From NCBI RefSeq assembly GCF_019977235.1, contig NZ_AP024646.1:744001-808000 (forward strand): a DNA stretch of 64,000 nt. The letters run 5' to 3'. Shown in pieces: positions 49,547-58,606 of the stretch; position 1 is the stretch's first letter, and each line of letters starts with the position of its first letter. A program made the position numbers and the translations under genes. The DNA comes from Arthrobacter sp. StoSoilB5 (GTDB lineage: Bacteria; Actinomycetota; Actinomycetes; Actinomycetales; Micrococcaceae). The notes beneath the pieces were generated by a model, which was not told where the DNA came from, searched no databases, and worked only from the letters and a program-made list of their open reading frames with translations.

Positions 49547-51004
49547 CTAGAGTCCGTACTTCTCCAAGAGCCGCAACCACACTTCACTGATGGTGGGGTA
49601 CGAAGGAACCGCGTGCCACAGCCTGTCCAATGGGACCTCGCCAACGATCGCGATCGTGGCCGAATGGAGCAGTTCAGCTACCCCTGGGCCAACGAATGTA
49701 GCGCCGAGGATGACTTTCCGGTCCTCATCCACCACGATCTGAGCCCACCCCTTGTAGCCGGGGGAATAGAGCTGCGACCCGGAAACGTCGATGGGCAATT
49801 CCACGCCCGTGACGTGCCTGCCTTGGAGTAGGGCCTGCTCAAGGCTCGGACCCACCGATGCTACTTCCGGGTCCGTGAAGACGACGCTTGGAATCGCGTG
49901 CTCGTTGGCGGTGTGGGCCCATGCACTCCAAGGGCGGGGTGTGCCCTGGAGCTTGCCGTTGGCTCGAGCGACGATTGCATCGCCGGTGGCCCGCGCTTCA
50001 TACTTTCCCTGATGCGTGAGCAACACTTTGCCCGCGGCATCACCTGCGGCGTACAGCCACAGCCCGCTGGTGCCATCGCTGGCCGGGCCCTCGACCAATC
50101 CGCTGGCGTCGGTAGTGAGCCGCAGCGGTTTTCCGTTCTGCGGTTCTACCCCCACATTTTCCAGGCCCAGATTGGCCAACGCTGGATGCCTGCCGGACGC
50201 GACAAGGAGTTTGTCGGCCATGATGACCTCGCCGTTGAGCGTGACCGCCACTGACCCGTCGTCGTCTTCTTCGACTTTTTCGACATCAGAATGGAGGTGG
50301 ACGGTGACGCCATCGGCTCGCAGCCCGGCCAGGACCAGATTGGCAGCCTCCTCGGTGTAGCTGCTCAACAGGCGGCCACGTGCGATGAGCGTAACCACTG
50401 AACCGAGGCGGGCAAAAGCCTGGGCCAACTCCACGCCGGCCACACCACCTCCGAGCACCGTGAAACGCTTGGGGATGGTTTTCGCCGCGGTCGCGCCGCG
50501 GGTGGTCCAGAACGGCACGTCCCTCAAGCCTTCGATATCCGGGATGGTGGGGGTTGAGCCTGTGGCCACAACCACTGCATGATGCGCCTTGAGGGCGTAG
50601 CTGTTGCCATCGATACCGTCCACCTGGACCTCGCGCGGACCTGTGATGCGGCCTCGCCCACGGATCAACTCGATGCCCGCATTATCAAGCCACTCGACCT
50701 GGCTCCCGTCCTGCCAATTGTTCGTAAACCAGTCCCGGTGCTTCAGTGCTGCCTCGGCATCAACCAATCCCGTGACGGCTTCCGAAGCCCCGGGAATTCC
50801 TTGCGCCGCGTGGAGCACGCTGCCTGGTCGAAGGAGAGCTTTGGAAGGGATGCACGCCCAGTACGAGCATTCGCCGCCCACCAGTTCACTTTCCACAATC
50901 ACTGCCGTCAGTCCGCCACGAGCCACTCTGTCCGCGACGTTTTCCCCGACGGCGCCCGCGCCGATCACAATTACGTCGAATTCACGGGAGCTTTCGGCAG
51001 TCAT
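49547..51004 (-). CDS. Pyridine nucleotide-disulfide oxidoreductase (Lpd/MerA-like)
   Basis: 485 residues. FAD fold at DVIVIGAGAVGENVADRVAR. The redox motif is GGECSYWACIPSKALLRP with Cys46 and Cys51 (C-x4-C, class I). The NAD(P) fold is RFTVLGGGVAGVELAQAFAR, and the second FAD motif is WLYAAGDAAG. The C-terminal active-site His of lipoamide dehydrogenases (HPT-x-x-E) is replaced by Tyr (PSYPTISEVW), so the electron acceptor is not lipoamide; quinone or another disulfide is possible. Promoter TAGGCT lies 6 bases before the ATG. Confidence 0.88.
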   Translation of the reverse strand: MTAESSREFDVIVIGAGAVGENVADRVARGGLTAVIVESELVGGECSYWACIPSKALLRPGSVLHAAQGIPGASEAVTGLVDAEAALKHRDWFTNNWQDGSQVEWLDNAGIELIRGRGRITGPREVQVDGIDGNSYALKAHHAVVVATGSTPTIPDIEGLRDVPFWTTRGATAAKTIPKRFTVLGGGVAGVELAQAFARLGSVVTLIARGRLLSSYTEEAANLVLAGLRADGVTVHLHSDVEKVEEDDDGSVAVTLNGEVIMADKLLVASGRHPALANLGLENVGVEPQNGKPLRLTTDASGLVEGPASDGTSGLWLYAAGDAAGKVLLTHQGKYEARATGDAIVARANGKLQGTPRPWSAWAHTANEHAIPSVVFTDPEVASVGPSLEQALLQGRHVTGVELPIDVSGSQLYSPGYKGWAQIVVDEDRKVILGATFVGPGVAELLHSATIAIVGEVPLDRLWHAVPSYPTISEVWLRLLEKYGL

Positions 51005-51010
51005 GGGAGA

Positions 51011-51016
51011 AGCCTA
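51011..51016 (-). promoter_or_regulatory. -10 box TAGGCT, predicted leaderless promoter of the disulfide oxidoreductase
   Basis: On the minus strand TAGGCT is followed by 6 bases and the ATG at 51004, with no ribosome site. Confidence 0.45.
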
Positions 51017-51032
51017 CAACCGCTGCCCGGAC

Positions 51033-51094
51033 GTTGTGAGGCCTGTTTTGCATGCTCAAGAGGGCCTATGGGGACGGAAGGGGGGCCCTCATTT
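51033..51094. repeat. 61-bp dispersed palindromic repeat, decayed copy 3
   Basis: The left arm GTTGTGAGGCC (51033-51043) and adjacent TGTTTTGCATGCTC are clear; the right arm has decayed to GGCCCTCATTTT near 51084. It lies in the 152-bp gap between divergent genes. Confidence 0.6.
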
Positions 51095-51143
51095 TGCTTG
51101 TCCATATATTGATATCTATATCTCAACATATGGATTTCAGAAC

Positions 51144-51149
51144 TAGGCT
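51144..51149 (+). promoter_or_regulatory. -10 box TAGGCT, predicted leaderless promoter of the rhodanese gene
   Basis: TAGGCT is followed by 7 bases and the ATG at 51157. This decides against an in-frame ATG at 51130 and longer upstream frames, which would be untranscribed. Confidence 0.5.
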
Positions 51150-51156
51150 GCTGCTC

Positions 51157-51972
51157 ATGAGCACTGACTTGAAGCCATTTGTGGATTGGGCCTGGTGCGC
51201 CCGCAACCAGGGAAAGTTCATTCTCGTGGATACGCGCTGGTACCTGGATGGATCATCCGGGAAGGATGCCTACCATGCTGGCCATATCCCAGGCGCCATC
51301 TTCATGGACATGGATAGATGGCTTTCCGGGCCAGCTTCCCAAGAGGCTGGGAGGAACCCGCTACCTGATCCTGAGGTGTTTGCCCAAGGGATGCGGGAAG
51401 CCGGCATCAACGATTCCGACACCGTGGTGGCCTATGACGACGCCGGTGGAGTCATCGCGGCCCGGCTGGTGTGGATGCTCCGATCGACAGGCAACAATGC
51501 AGCCATCCTGGACGGGGGTATGGGGAGCTATCCGGGAGACCTCACTGTGGAGGGCACGGAACGCCGGAGGGGCAGTTTCTCGGCCCGAGTGTGGCACCTG
51601 CTGGCAGACATCTCGGAGGCTTCCTCTGAAAACTACATCACTGTGGATGCCAGGAATCGCGACCGCTTCGAGGGCCGCCAAGACCCCATAGATCCCCGAC
51701 CTGGCCACATACCCGGTGCCGTGAATGTCCCATGCCGCGGGAATCTCGACTCCACGGGACACCTGCTCCCGGAGCCGCAAATTCGTGCGAACTTCGAGCG
51801 TGCAGGAGTGGTGTCTGCATCGAACACCATTACCTATTGCGGATCCGGAGTGACCGCCTGCCACAACCTCCTGATGATGGAGCAATTGGCAATGGGCAAG
51901 GGGAGGCTATTCGTCGGCGGGTGGTCCCAGTACGGGCATGCGACGGACAGACCGGTCGAGACGGAGAGCTAA
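51157..51972 (+). CDS. Two-domain rhodanese-like sulfurtransferase
   Basis: 271 residues. The inactive N-terminal rhodanese domain includes LVDTRWYLDG and YHAGHIPGAIFMDMD. The active C-terminal domain has VDARNRDRFEGR, PGHIPGAVNVPC and the loop TYCGSGVTACHNLL, in which the first Cys is the catalytic residue (CGSGVTA is usual for mercaptopyruvate/thiosulfate sulfurtransferases). Cytosolic; it transfers sulfane sulfur to a thiol or cyanide. It is divergent from the disulfide oxidoreductase and could act in thiol metabolism with it. Confidence 0.92.
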   Translation: MSTDLKPFVDWAWCARNQGKFILVDTRWYLDGSSGKDAYHAGHIPGAIFMDMDRWLSGPASQEAGRNPLPDPEVFAQGMREAGINDSDTVVAYDDAGGVIAARLVWMLRSTGNNAAILDGGMGSYPGDLTVEGTERRRGSFSARVWHLLADISEASSENYITVDARNRDRFEGRQDPIDPRPGHIPGAVNVPCRGNLDSTGHLLPEPQIRANFERAGVVSASNTITYCGSGVTACHNLLMMEQLAMGKGRLFVGGWSQYGHATDRPVETES

Positions 51973-51989
51973 CCCCTGCAACACAGGTG

Positions 51990-52676
51990 CTACCTGTGCA
52001 TCGCGCCCTTGAACCAACCCGTAATCGTGGCCGGGTGTGTGATGCCGGTGCCTACAACTACGGCGAACGCACCGGCATCGAGGGCCTGACGTGCCTGGGT
52101 CGGGGTGTGGATCCGGCCTTCCGCGAGCAGCGGCTTGCCCAGTCCCGCGGAAGCGATCTGCTCCAAGAGAACCAGGTCCGGGCCGTCGGACTTCGGGCGC
52201 TCGCCGGTGTAACCGGCCAACGTGGTACCGATCAGGTCCGCGCCGGCTTCAACGGCTGCAACAGCATCGTCAAACGAACCGCAATCGGCCATGACCAGCG
52301 CATGGGATTCCGCATGAATACCGGCAACGGTCGCTTGAAGGGACAATCCGTCAGGGCGGACCCGCCGGGTCCCGTCGATCGCCACAACATGCGCACCGGC
52401 ACCAGCCACGGCAAGCGCGTGCCGGAGCGTAGGGGTGATGAAGACGCCATCGTGCCCGTCCTTCCAGAGCCCGATGACGGGGACTTCGACGGCGGTGCGC
52501 GTGGATTGCACGTCGGCCAACCCTTGGACGCGGACCCCCGCGGCGCCGCCGATGACCGCTGAAGCCGCCAATTGCCCAGTGGTTCGCGGGTCACGCATCG
52601 GCTCGCCCGGGTACGCCTGGCAAGAGACGATCAGCTGGGAACGGAGGGCTTCGAGGCCTTCAGTGGTGAGGATCAT
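51990..52676 (-). CDS. nanE: Putative N-acetylmannosamine-6-phosphate 2-epimerase
   Basis: 228 residues from the ATG at 52676. The TIM-barrel matches NanE: LRSQLIVSCQAYPGEPMRDP, VRVQGLADVQSTR, PVIGLWKDGHDGVFITPT, VAIDGTRRVRP, MADCGSFDDAVAAVEAGADL, and LLAEGRIHTPTQARQALDAG with VVVGTGITHP. It converts ManNAc-6-P to GlcNAc-6-P in the cytosol. It follows nanK by 14 bp and is the last gene of the sialic-acid cluster. Confidence 0.94.
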   Translation of the reverse strand: MILTTEGLEALRSQLIVSCQAYPGEPMRDPRTTGQLAASAVIGGAAGVRVQGLADVQSTRTAVEVPVIGLWKDGHDGVFITPTLRHALAVAGAGAHVVAIDGTRRVRPDGLSLQATVAGIHAESHALVMADCGSFDDAVAAVEAGADLIGTTLAGYTGERPKSDGPDLVLLEQIASAGLGKPLLAEGRIHTPTQARQALDAGAFAVVVGTGITHPATITGWFKGAMHR

Positions 52677-52690
52677 GATGTCTTTCTCTG

Positions 52691-53656
52691 CTAAAGAACA
52701 AGTTTCGCGGCACCAACGATGGCCGCGGTGTTGCCGAGGGTCGCCCGCACTACCGGGACGTCGTCCAACGGTGCCAGCAATTCCTGGCGCAGGGCCGTCT
52801 CCATGGGTTTCCACCAAAGCTCGCCGGCATCGGCCAGCCCGCCGGATATCACCACGGTTTCGGGGTCGAGAATGTTAATGAGCCCACCTACGGCTTGTCC
52901 GGCCGCCGTGGCCCCGATGCCGATGGCACGCAAAGCGGCAGCACCGCCGTCGTGAGTTCCTGAAGCGGCCAGCGCAAACACGCCCCGCGTGTCCGCTGCC
53001 TCACGCGAAGAACCACCAAAGCGCAGGAACGATTCGTAAATGGCGGGCCCCGAGGAGATGGCCTCGATGTGTCCTGATCCACCGCACACGCAAGGCAACG
53101 GAACGCCGTCAAACACAGCCAGCGGCGACGCGACGTGACCTACATGCCCGCCAACAAAGCGGTGTCCCAGGACAGGAGCGCCGTTCAGCACAAAGCTCCC
53201 GCCAACTCCGGTTCCGAAGGCGACCATGAGCGAGCTCGAGGAACCGGCAGCCGCACCAAGCCAGGCCTCACCGAGGGCGTGGGCGTGGACGTCGTTAACG
53301 GCACGCACCACCGGGACAGCAAGCCGTGAGGACAGCCCGGTAACAAGGGAAGTCCCGGCCCAGCCAAGAATCGCGTCGGTCGCCGACACCACAGACCCGG
53401 CAACAGCATCGATGACCCCTGCGGAGCCGACGCCGACGCCGGACACGGAAAGTCCGGCGTCGGCAGCGCGCTCCACCAAGCCCGTGATCAGCGCTGCGGT
53501 GGCGTCGAGGATCGCCTCGCCACCGTCCCTGTTCAACGTCGGAATGGTCTCCGACATGAGCACTTCACCAAGCTCGGAAACAACCCCGGCGGCGGTTTTG
53601 GTGCCGCCGAGATCAACACCGATCACGTGGGTCGCTTGGGCTAGGGGAGCGGTCAC
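52691..53656 (-). CDS. nanK: ROK-family kinase, probable N-acetylmannosamine kinase
   Basis: 321 residues. The N-terminal ATP motif is VIGVDLGGTKTAAGVV. The sugar-binding and zinc segment is HVGHVASPLAVF then PCVCGGSGHIEAISSG, with the ROK C-x-C-G pattern, although the last expected ligand Cys is His here. It phosphorylates ManNAc after the NanA reaction. ROK proteins can also be glucokinases, but the position between nanA and nanE makes NanK the best call. There is no DNA-binding domain. Confidence 0.88.
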   Translation of the reverse strand: MTAPLAQATHVIGVDLGGTKTAAGVVSELGEVLMSETIPTLNRDGGEAILDATAALITGLVERAADAGLSVSGVGVGSAGVIDAVAGSVVSATDAILGWAGTSLVTGLSSRLAVPVVRAVNDVHAHALGEAWLGAAAGSSSSLMVAFGTGVGGSFVLNGAPVLGHRFVGGHVGHVASPLAVFDGVPLPCVCGGSGHIEAISSGPAIYESFLRFGGSSREAADTRGVFALAASGTHDGGAAALRAIGIGATAAGQAVGGLINILDPETVVISGGLADAGELWWKPMETALRQELLAPLDDVPVVRATLGNTAAIVGAAKLVL

Positions 53657-53662
53657 GATAGC

Positions 53663-54580
53663 TTAGACCAGCCCGTTCCGCTCCAGGATTTCGCGAATCA
53701 ACGCGGTCTCCGATTCATTCAAAGACAGCATGGGCTCGCTCATGGTGTTCGACTCGATGACTCCCATGACCTGCAGTGCGGTCTTGAAGGCACCCAGCCC
53801 AGCGGCACCACCGGAGACGCGGCCGTTGGGGGTGTAGACGATCTCGAAGACGTCGGCCAGGCGGTCCTGCTCCCTTGCCGCGAGAGCCCAGTCTCCGGCC
53901 TGCGCGGCGTCGAAAAGGCGTCGGTAACCGGCCGGGTCAACGTTGCCAAGACCCGGAACGACGCCCTGCGCGCCGCCAAGGAGGGCGCCATCCACCACAA
54001 CTTCGTGACCCGTGAAAATGTCGAAGTTGGGAATGTCCTTGGCTGCCAAAAGCAGCTGGCGGAAGGAGACGTCGTCGCCCGAGGAGTCCTTGACGCCGGC
54101 GATAACACCGTCGCGGCCAAGCCGGACCAGCAGGTCCGTGGGCAGCTTGAAGTGGGTGCGGACCGGGACGTCGTAAGCGAAGATCGGCTTGTCGATGGCG
54201 GCGTGGATGCTGCGGAAGTGCGTTTCGGTCTCCGCGGCGTTGCCGATTGCGTAGTACATGGACGTGACTACGATCGCGTCGGCACCAAGATCCACCACTT
54301 TGCGCGCTTCCTCGATCACGCGGTTGGTGGTCTGCTCGTTTGCGCCCACGATCAGCGGGACGGCTCCGGCGTTGGCGTCGGCGATGGTGGAGACCACCAG
54401 TTCACGCTCGGCGTTGGTGAGGTAGGGGACTTCGCCGGAGGAGCCCAGGACGAAAAGGCCGGACACACCGCCGTCGATCAGGTGCTTGGTGACGTTTTTC
54501 AGCGACGTAGTATCGATGCTGCCGTCGGCGTGGCGCGGGGTGATGACCGGGGGAATGACGCCCTGGAACTGAGTGGACAC
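53663..54580 (-). CDS. nanA: N-acetylneuraminate lyase (DHDPS/NAL family)
   Basis: 305 residues from the GTG at 54580, which has GGAGA 5 bases upstream. The fold is a class I aldolase barrel: GVIPPVITPRHADGSIDTTS, LGSSGEVPYLTNAER (phosphate/carboxylate loop), VVTSMYYAIG (catalytic Tyr), and IAGVKDSSGDDVSF with the Schiff-base lysine. Context with nanK, nanE and a SiaEFGI-type importer indicates cleavage of sialic acid to ManNAc and pyruvate. The related dihydrodipicolinate or KDG-type aldolases are the alternatives. Confidence 0.86.
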   Translation of the reverse strand: MSTQFQGVIPPVITPRHADGSIDTTSLKNVTKHLIDGGVSGLFVLGSSGEVPYLTNAERELVVSTIADANAGAVPLIVGANEQTTNRVIEEARKVVDLGADAIVVTSMYYAIGNAAETETHFRSIHAAIDKPIFAYDVPVRTHFKLPTDLLVRLGRDGVIAGVKDSSGDDVSFRQLLLAAKDIPNFDIFTGHEVVVDGALLGGAQGVVPGLGNVDPAGYRRLFDAAQAGDWALAAREQDRLADVFEIVYTPNGRVSGGAAGLGAFKTALQVMGVIESNTMSEPMLSLNESETALIREILERNGLV

Positions 54581-54617
54581 AGAAATCTCCGTTGTTTGTA
54601 ACTTGTGAAAGGAAAAG

Positions 54618-55433
54618 CTAGATGTGAAGCAGGCTCGGCGCGGCGCCCAGCAGCTTCTTGGTGTAGTCGTTGCTGGGGTTGTCGAAGACCTGTGCGGCTG
54701 TGCCCTGCTCGACGATTTTGCCGAAGTACATGACGCAGATGCGGTCCGATACATAGCGGACGGTCTGGATATCGTGCGAGATGAACACCATGCCGAGGTT
54801 CAGCTGGGTCTTCAGGTCGGACAGCAGGTTCAGGACCTGCGCGCGGACCGAAACGTCCAGGGCCGACGTCGGCTCGTCCGCCACGATGATGTCCGGATCC
54901 AACGCCAGGGCGCGGGCGATCGCCACACGCTGGCGCTGGCCGCCGGAAACTTGCGACGGCGTCACCTCGGCTGCCGATTGCGGCAAGCCGACCAGCGCCA
55001 ACAGTTCCTTGACCTTGGCTGCGCGGCTGGCCGCGTTGCCGATTCCGTGGATCTGAAGCGGATCGGTCAGGATGTCCTGAATGGTCATGCGCGGGTTGAG
55101 CGCCGTCGCAGGATCCTGGAAGACCACGGAAACGGAGCGGCCAAACTGCTTGCGCATGGATGCGTTCCGCTTGATGGCCGGCTTGCCGTGGAACAGCACC
55201 TCGCCCGACGTCGGCGGCTGGAGTCCCACGAGCACGGACGCGAGCGTGGACTTGCCGCAGCCGGACTCACCCACGATGCCCACGGTTTCGCCACGGCTGA
55301 TGCTGAAGTCAACGCCGTCGACGGCTTTGACGATGTTCGGCCGGAACAGGCCGCCCGTCCGTGCATGGTGGTAGACCTTGACGTCCTTGAGTTCGATGAC
55401 CGGCTTGGAGCCTTGTTGAATTGACTCGCTCAT
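54618..55433 (-). CDS. siaI: ABC transporter ATP-binding protein (dipeptide type, SiaI-like)
   Basis: 271 residues. Walker A is GIVGESGCGKSTLASVLVG, the signature VSGGQRQRVAIARAL and Walker B VADEPTSALD. The sequence VKAVDGVDFSISRGETVGIV and the end are those of OppF/DppF-type subunits. It overlaps the fused SiaG-like gene by 4 bp. In Corynebacterium glutamicum the sialic-acid importer SiaEFGI has the same composition, so the symbol is by analogy. It lies 37 bp before nanA. Confidence 0.86.
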   Translation of the reverse strand: MSESIQQGSKPVIELKDVKVYHHARTGGLFRPNIVKAVDGVDFSISRGETVGIVGESGCGKSTLASVLVGLQPPTSGEVLFHGKPAIKRNASMRKQFGRSVSVVFQDPATALNPRMTIQDILTDPLQIHGIGNAASRAAKVKELLALVGLPQSAAEVTPSQVSGGQRQRVAIARALALDPDIIVADEPTSALDVSVRAQVLNLLSDLKTQLNLGMVFISHDIQTVRYVSDRICVMYFGKIVEQGTAAQVFDNPSNDYTKKLLGAAPSLLHI

Positions 55434-57541
55434 TTCGCGTCCTCCTTCAGGTGGCTCGCCCAGTAGTGGTCGGCGTCGTCCCCGTTCGCGGTTGGAACAG
55501 TGGTGAGGACCAGCTTCTGGTGGGGATCGGCGTCGGCACGCAATGAACGTGCTGCGAACCGGTCACCCGTGGCGAAATCCCGCGGGGACGGGACTGTGCC
55601 GGGGATCTGGTGCAGGCGGACGGCGTCGGCCTCGATGGAGAGGACCGCGCCGAGCAAGCCCCGCGTGTACTCGTGCTTGGGGTTCTGCAGGAGCTCCGAT
55701 GCCCGTGCGGACTCAACCACTTGGCCGGCGTACATGACCGTGATGCGGTGGGCCAGCGAGGCCACCAAAGCGAGGTCGTGGCTAACAAACACCATGGCGA
55801 ATCCGAGCTGTTCGCGCAGCTCGTTCAGGAGATCAACAACTTGCTTTTGGACGGTGACGTCCAAAGCGGTGGTGGGTTCGTCGGCCACAACGATCTTCGG
55901 TGAACGGGACAGGGCCATGGCGATCAGCACGCGCTGGCGCTGTCCGCCGGAGAGCTCGTGCGGGTAGCTAGCCAAGGTCCGGACGGGGTCCAGTTTCACC
56001 ATTTCCAGCAGTTCCGCCGGGGTCTTTCGCCCGCCGCGCTTGGTGAGCTGCTCCATCTGGTCCTTGATCTTCATGGACGGATTCAGGGAGCTCAAGGCGT
56101 CCTGGTAGACCATGGCGATTTGTTCGCCGCGGAGGCCTTCGTAGGCTTTGACCTTGCTGTGCTTGGTCTCTGGGTCCAGCAGTTCCTTGCCGTCGAACTT
56201 GATGGATCCGGTGACTTGGGCCGTCTTGGGCAGCAGTCCCATCACCGCCAACGAGGTGATGGATTTACCGCAACCGGATTCGCCCACCAGACCCATGGTT
56301 TCGCCTTCGCGGACCGTGAAGGAGACGTTGTCCACGATCGCGATGTCGCCGAAGCGGCCCGGGAAGCGGATGGACAGGTTCTTCACTTCGAGGACGTTGC
56401 GGGCGGTTGCCGCGACCTGGGGGAGGCGGTCCGTGCGCTTGGCTTCGATGGCTGCGAGCAGTTCCAATTCCTTGTCCAGCAGGAGGTGCGGGTTGGTGGC
56501 TGCGACCCTCACATCGGTGAGGAGGGCTGACTTGCCGAAATCATCGGTGCCGGCGTCTCCGGAAGCCGCGCGGACGCCGTCGAGCTCGTGTTCTTCAACC
56601 ACGGAGGGCTGGGCGACCGACGTCGCAACCTCGGAATCAACAGCTATAGCCGCGGCAGAGCCGTCGTCGTCCTTTACCACAGGAGCACGGCGCAGCTTCG
56701 GGTTCACCATGGCGTCGGTGAGGCCCTCGGCCAGGATGTTCAGGGACAGCACGGTCAGCAGGATGGTCACACCCGCGAAAGTGGTGGCCCACCAGCCGCC
56801 GGACAGGACCAGGTTGCGGCCGTAGGAAATCACGTTGCCCCACGACGGCGCAGGATCCTGGACGCCGGCGCCCAGGAAGGACAGCGATGCCTCGAGGATG
56901 ATGGCGTCGGCCACCATGACCGTGGCGAACACCAGCACCGGAGCGGCGGTATTGCGGACGATGTGCTTGACCAGGATGTAGAAACGGCCTGCACCGATCA
57001 CGCGCTCGGCACGGACATAGTCTTCGCCGTACTGGGCCAGCACGTTGGCGCGGACCACGCGTGCCAGTTGGGGAGTGTAGATGATGGCGATCGCGATGAT
57101 GATCGTCGGAACCGAGTTGCCGAAAGCGGCCAACAACACAGCAGCCAGCGCGATACCGGGGAATGCCATGAGTATGTCCATGAGCCGCATGATGATCTCA
57201 TTGACGGACTTGCTGGACGTCGCGGCGAAGGAACCGAGGAGTGCACCGGCGAGGATTGCCAGGCCAACTGCGCCAAGGCCGATCAGCAGCGATGACTGGG
57301 CACCGAAGAGGAGCCGCGAGAAGATGTCACGGCCCAGACGGTCCGTGCCGAAGAAGTGTTCGGTGCCCGGCGGGGTGGCCGGGATGAACGTCTCCAGAGG
57401 ATCGTGCGGTGCAATGACCGGCGCGAAGACGGCTGCCAGGACAATCATGATGAGGAAGAGCAGGGCGATGCGGGAGCCCCAGGGCAGGGCCTTGAAGCGT
57501 ATGCCCGGGGCGCTTAGCCGTTCTGCGAGCTTGCTGCGCAT
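55430..57541 (-). CDS. siaG: Fused ABC permease-ATPase (SiaG-like)
   Basis: 703 residues. The N-terminal part (1-285) is a DppC-type permease: signal-like TM1, GTDRLGRDIFSRLLFGAQSS and VRAERVIGAGRFYILVKHIV. A charged linker (about 285-385) joins it to a complete DppD-type ATPase (about 388-640) with GLVGESGCGKSITSLAV, ELSGGQRQRVLIAMAL and VADEPTTALD. The end has the oligopeptide-ATPase C-terminal extension, HEYTRGLLGAVLSIE. The fusion fixes permease and ATPase in one chain; the same fusion exists in SiaG of corynebacteria. Confidence 0.9.
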   Translation of the reverse strand: MRSKLAERLSAPGIRFKALPWGSRIALLFLIMIVLAAVFAPVIAPHDPLETFIPATPPGTEHFFGTDRLGRDIFSRLLFGAQSSLLIGLGAVGLAILAGALLGSFAATSSKSVNEIIMRLMDILMAFPGIALAAVLLAAFGNSVPTIIIAIAIIYTPQLARVVRANVLAQYGEDYVRAERVIGAGRFYILVKHIVRNTAAPVLVFATVMVADAIILEASLSFLGAGVQDPAPSWGNVISYGRNLVLSGGWWATTFAGVTILLTVLSLNILAEGLTDAMVNPKLRRAPVVKDDDGSAAAIAVDSEVATSVAQPSVVEEHELDGVRAASGDAGTDDFGKSALLTDVRVAATNPHLLLDKELELLAAIEAKRTDRLPQVAATARNVLEVKNLSIRFPGRFGDIAIVDNVSFTVREGETMGLVGESGCGKSITSLAVMGLLPKTAQVTGSIKFDGKELLDPETKHSKVKAYEGLRGEQIAMVYQDALSSLNPSMKIKDQMEQLTKRGGRKTPAELLEMVKLDPVRTLASYPHELSGGQRQRVLIAMALSRSPKIVVADEPTTALDVTVQKQVVDLLNELREQLGFAMVFVSHDLALVASLAHRITVMYAGQVVESARASELLQNPKHEYTRGLLGAVLSIEADAVRLHQIPGTVPSPRDFATGDRFAARSLRADADPHQKLVLTTVPTANGDDADHYWASHLKEDAK

Positions 57542-57544
57542 GAG

Positions 57545-58501
57545 CTATACCGTCCTGATTCGGGGGTTGATGAGCAGGTAGAGAAGGTCCACCACGATGT
57601 TCACCAGGACAAAGGTGACCGAGATGGTGAGCACCACGCCCTGAACCAGGTTGACGTCCAGGTTGGTGATGCCGTTGAGGATCAGCTGGCCCATGCCGGG
57701 CAGGGCGAAGATCATTTCAATCACGACGGCGCCACCCAGCAAGTAGCCGACGCGTAGTCCCAGCACGGTCACCGGGGTGACGAGCGCGTTGCGGAGGACG
57801 TTCTTGGAGACGACCTCGCGGTAGGGAACGCCGTTGCCGATGGCGGTGCGGACGTAGTCGCGGTCAAGCTCTTCCACCATGGAGGTACGCACCACGCGGA
57901 TCAACGAGGCCGAGACGGGGATGCCGAGCGCGAGTGCCGGAAGGGCCATCGAGTTGAGCCAACCGCCAAAGCCTGATTCCGGCGTCGCAATTCCGCCTGA
58001 GGGGAACATTGGGTTGGCGCCCAGGGCGAACCACTGGATGAGCAGGATGCCGAGCCAGAACGACGGCGTGGCGATCGCGGCGATCGAGAAGACGCGGACC
58101 AACTGGTCCTGCCACTTGTCGCGGTAGAGGGCACCGAGGATGCCGAACGCGAGCGAAAGGACAATCGCGATGAGGACGCCCAGGAAGGTGAGCTGCAGCG
58201 TCAGCGGGAACGCCGAGCCGATCATGGAAGCCACCGACTTGGCCGGCGGGGTAGTGACGCCGAGGTCCAACTGCAGGAGCTTGCCGAGGAATCGGAAGTA
58301 CTGCAGAACCAGGGGGTCGTTGAGGCCATTTTCCTGGCGGTATTGCTGCTTCGCTTCTTCGCTGGCGCCGTCACCGAGGGCGGAACTGGCCTGGTCGCCG
58401 GGAGCGGCCTGCAGGACGAGGAAGACGAGCAACGTAATGCCCAGGATCATCAATGGCAATGCTGCAAGTCTGCGGCCAAGCAAACGCAATATCGTGACCA
58501 A
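57545..58501 (-). CDS. siaF: ABC transporter permease (DppB type, SiaF-like)
   Basis: 318 residues from a TTG at 58501; GGAG lies 8 bases upstream and no ATG fits. Six membrane helices are seen. It starts LRLLGRRLAALPLMILGITL and has the permease loop RVVRTSMVEELDRDYVRTAI; it ends in the DppB-type helix LVNIVVDLLYLLINPRIRTV. Forms the channel with the permease half of SiaG. Confidence 0.9.
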   Translation of the reverse strand: MVTILRLLGRRLAALPLMILGITLLVFLVLQAAPGDQASSALGDGASEEAKQQYRQENGLNDPLVLQYFRFLGKLLQLDLGVTTPPAKSVASMIGSAFPLTLQLTFLGVLIAIVLSLAFGILGALYRDKWQDQLVRVFSIAAIATPSFWLGILLIQWFALGANPMFPSGGIATPESGFGGWLNSMALPALALGIPVSASLIRVVRTSMVEELDRDYVRTAIGNGVPYREVVSKNVLRNALVTPVTVLGLRVGYLLGGAVVIEMIFALPGMGQLILNGITNLDVNLVQGVVLTISVTFVLVNIVVDLLYLLINPRIRTV

Positions 58502-58532
58502 TTTGTTCTCCGGTTAGTTGGGGGTGCTGCTT

Positions 58533-58593
58533 GTTGTGGGGCCTGCTCTGCGTGCTATTTGCGAATCTTGGGGCGCAGAGCAGGCCTCGCAAC
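58533..58593. repeat. 61-bp dispersed palindromic repeat, copy 4 (best preserved)
   Basis: GTTGTGGGGCC (58533-58543) and GGCCTCGCAAC (58583-58593) form outer arms, and TGCTCTGCG pairs exactly with CGCAGAGCA inside. It lies between siaE and siaF, so it forms a hairpin inside the operon mRNA and may cause a drop in transport-subunit expression relative to the binding protein. Confidence 0.88.
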
Positions 58594-58606
58594 GGCTGGG
58601 AGTCGC

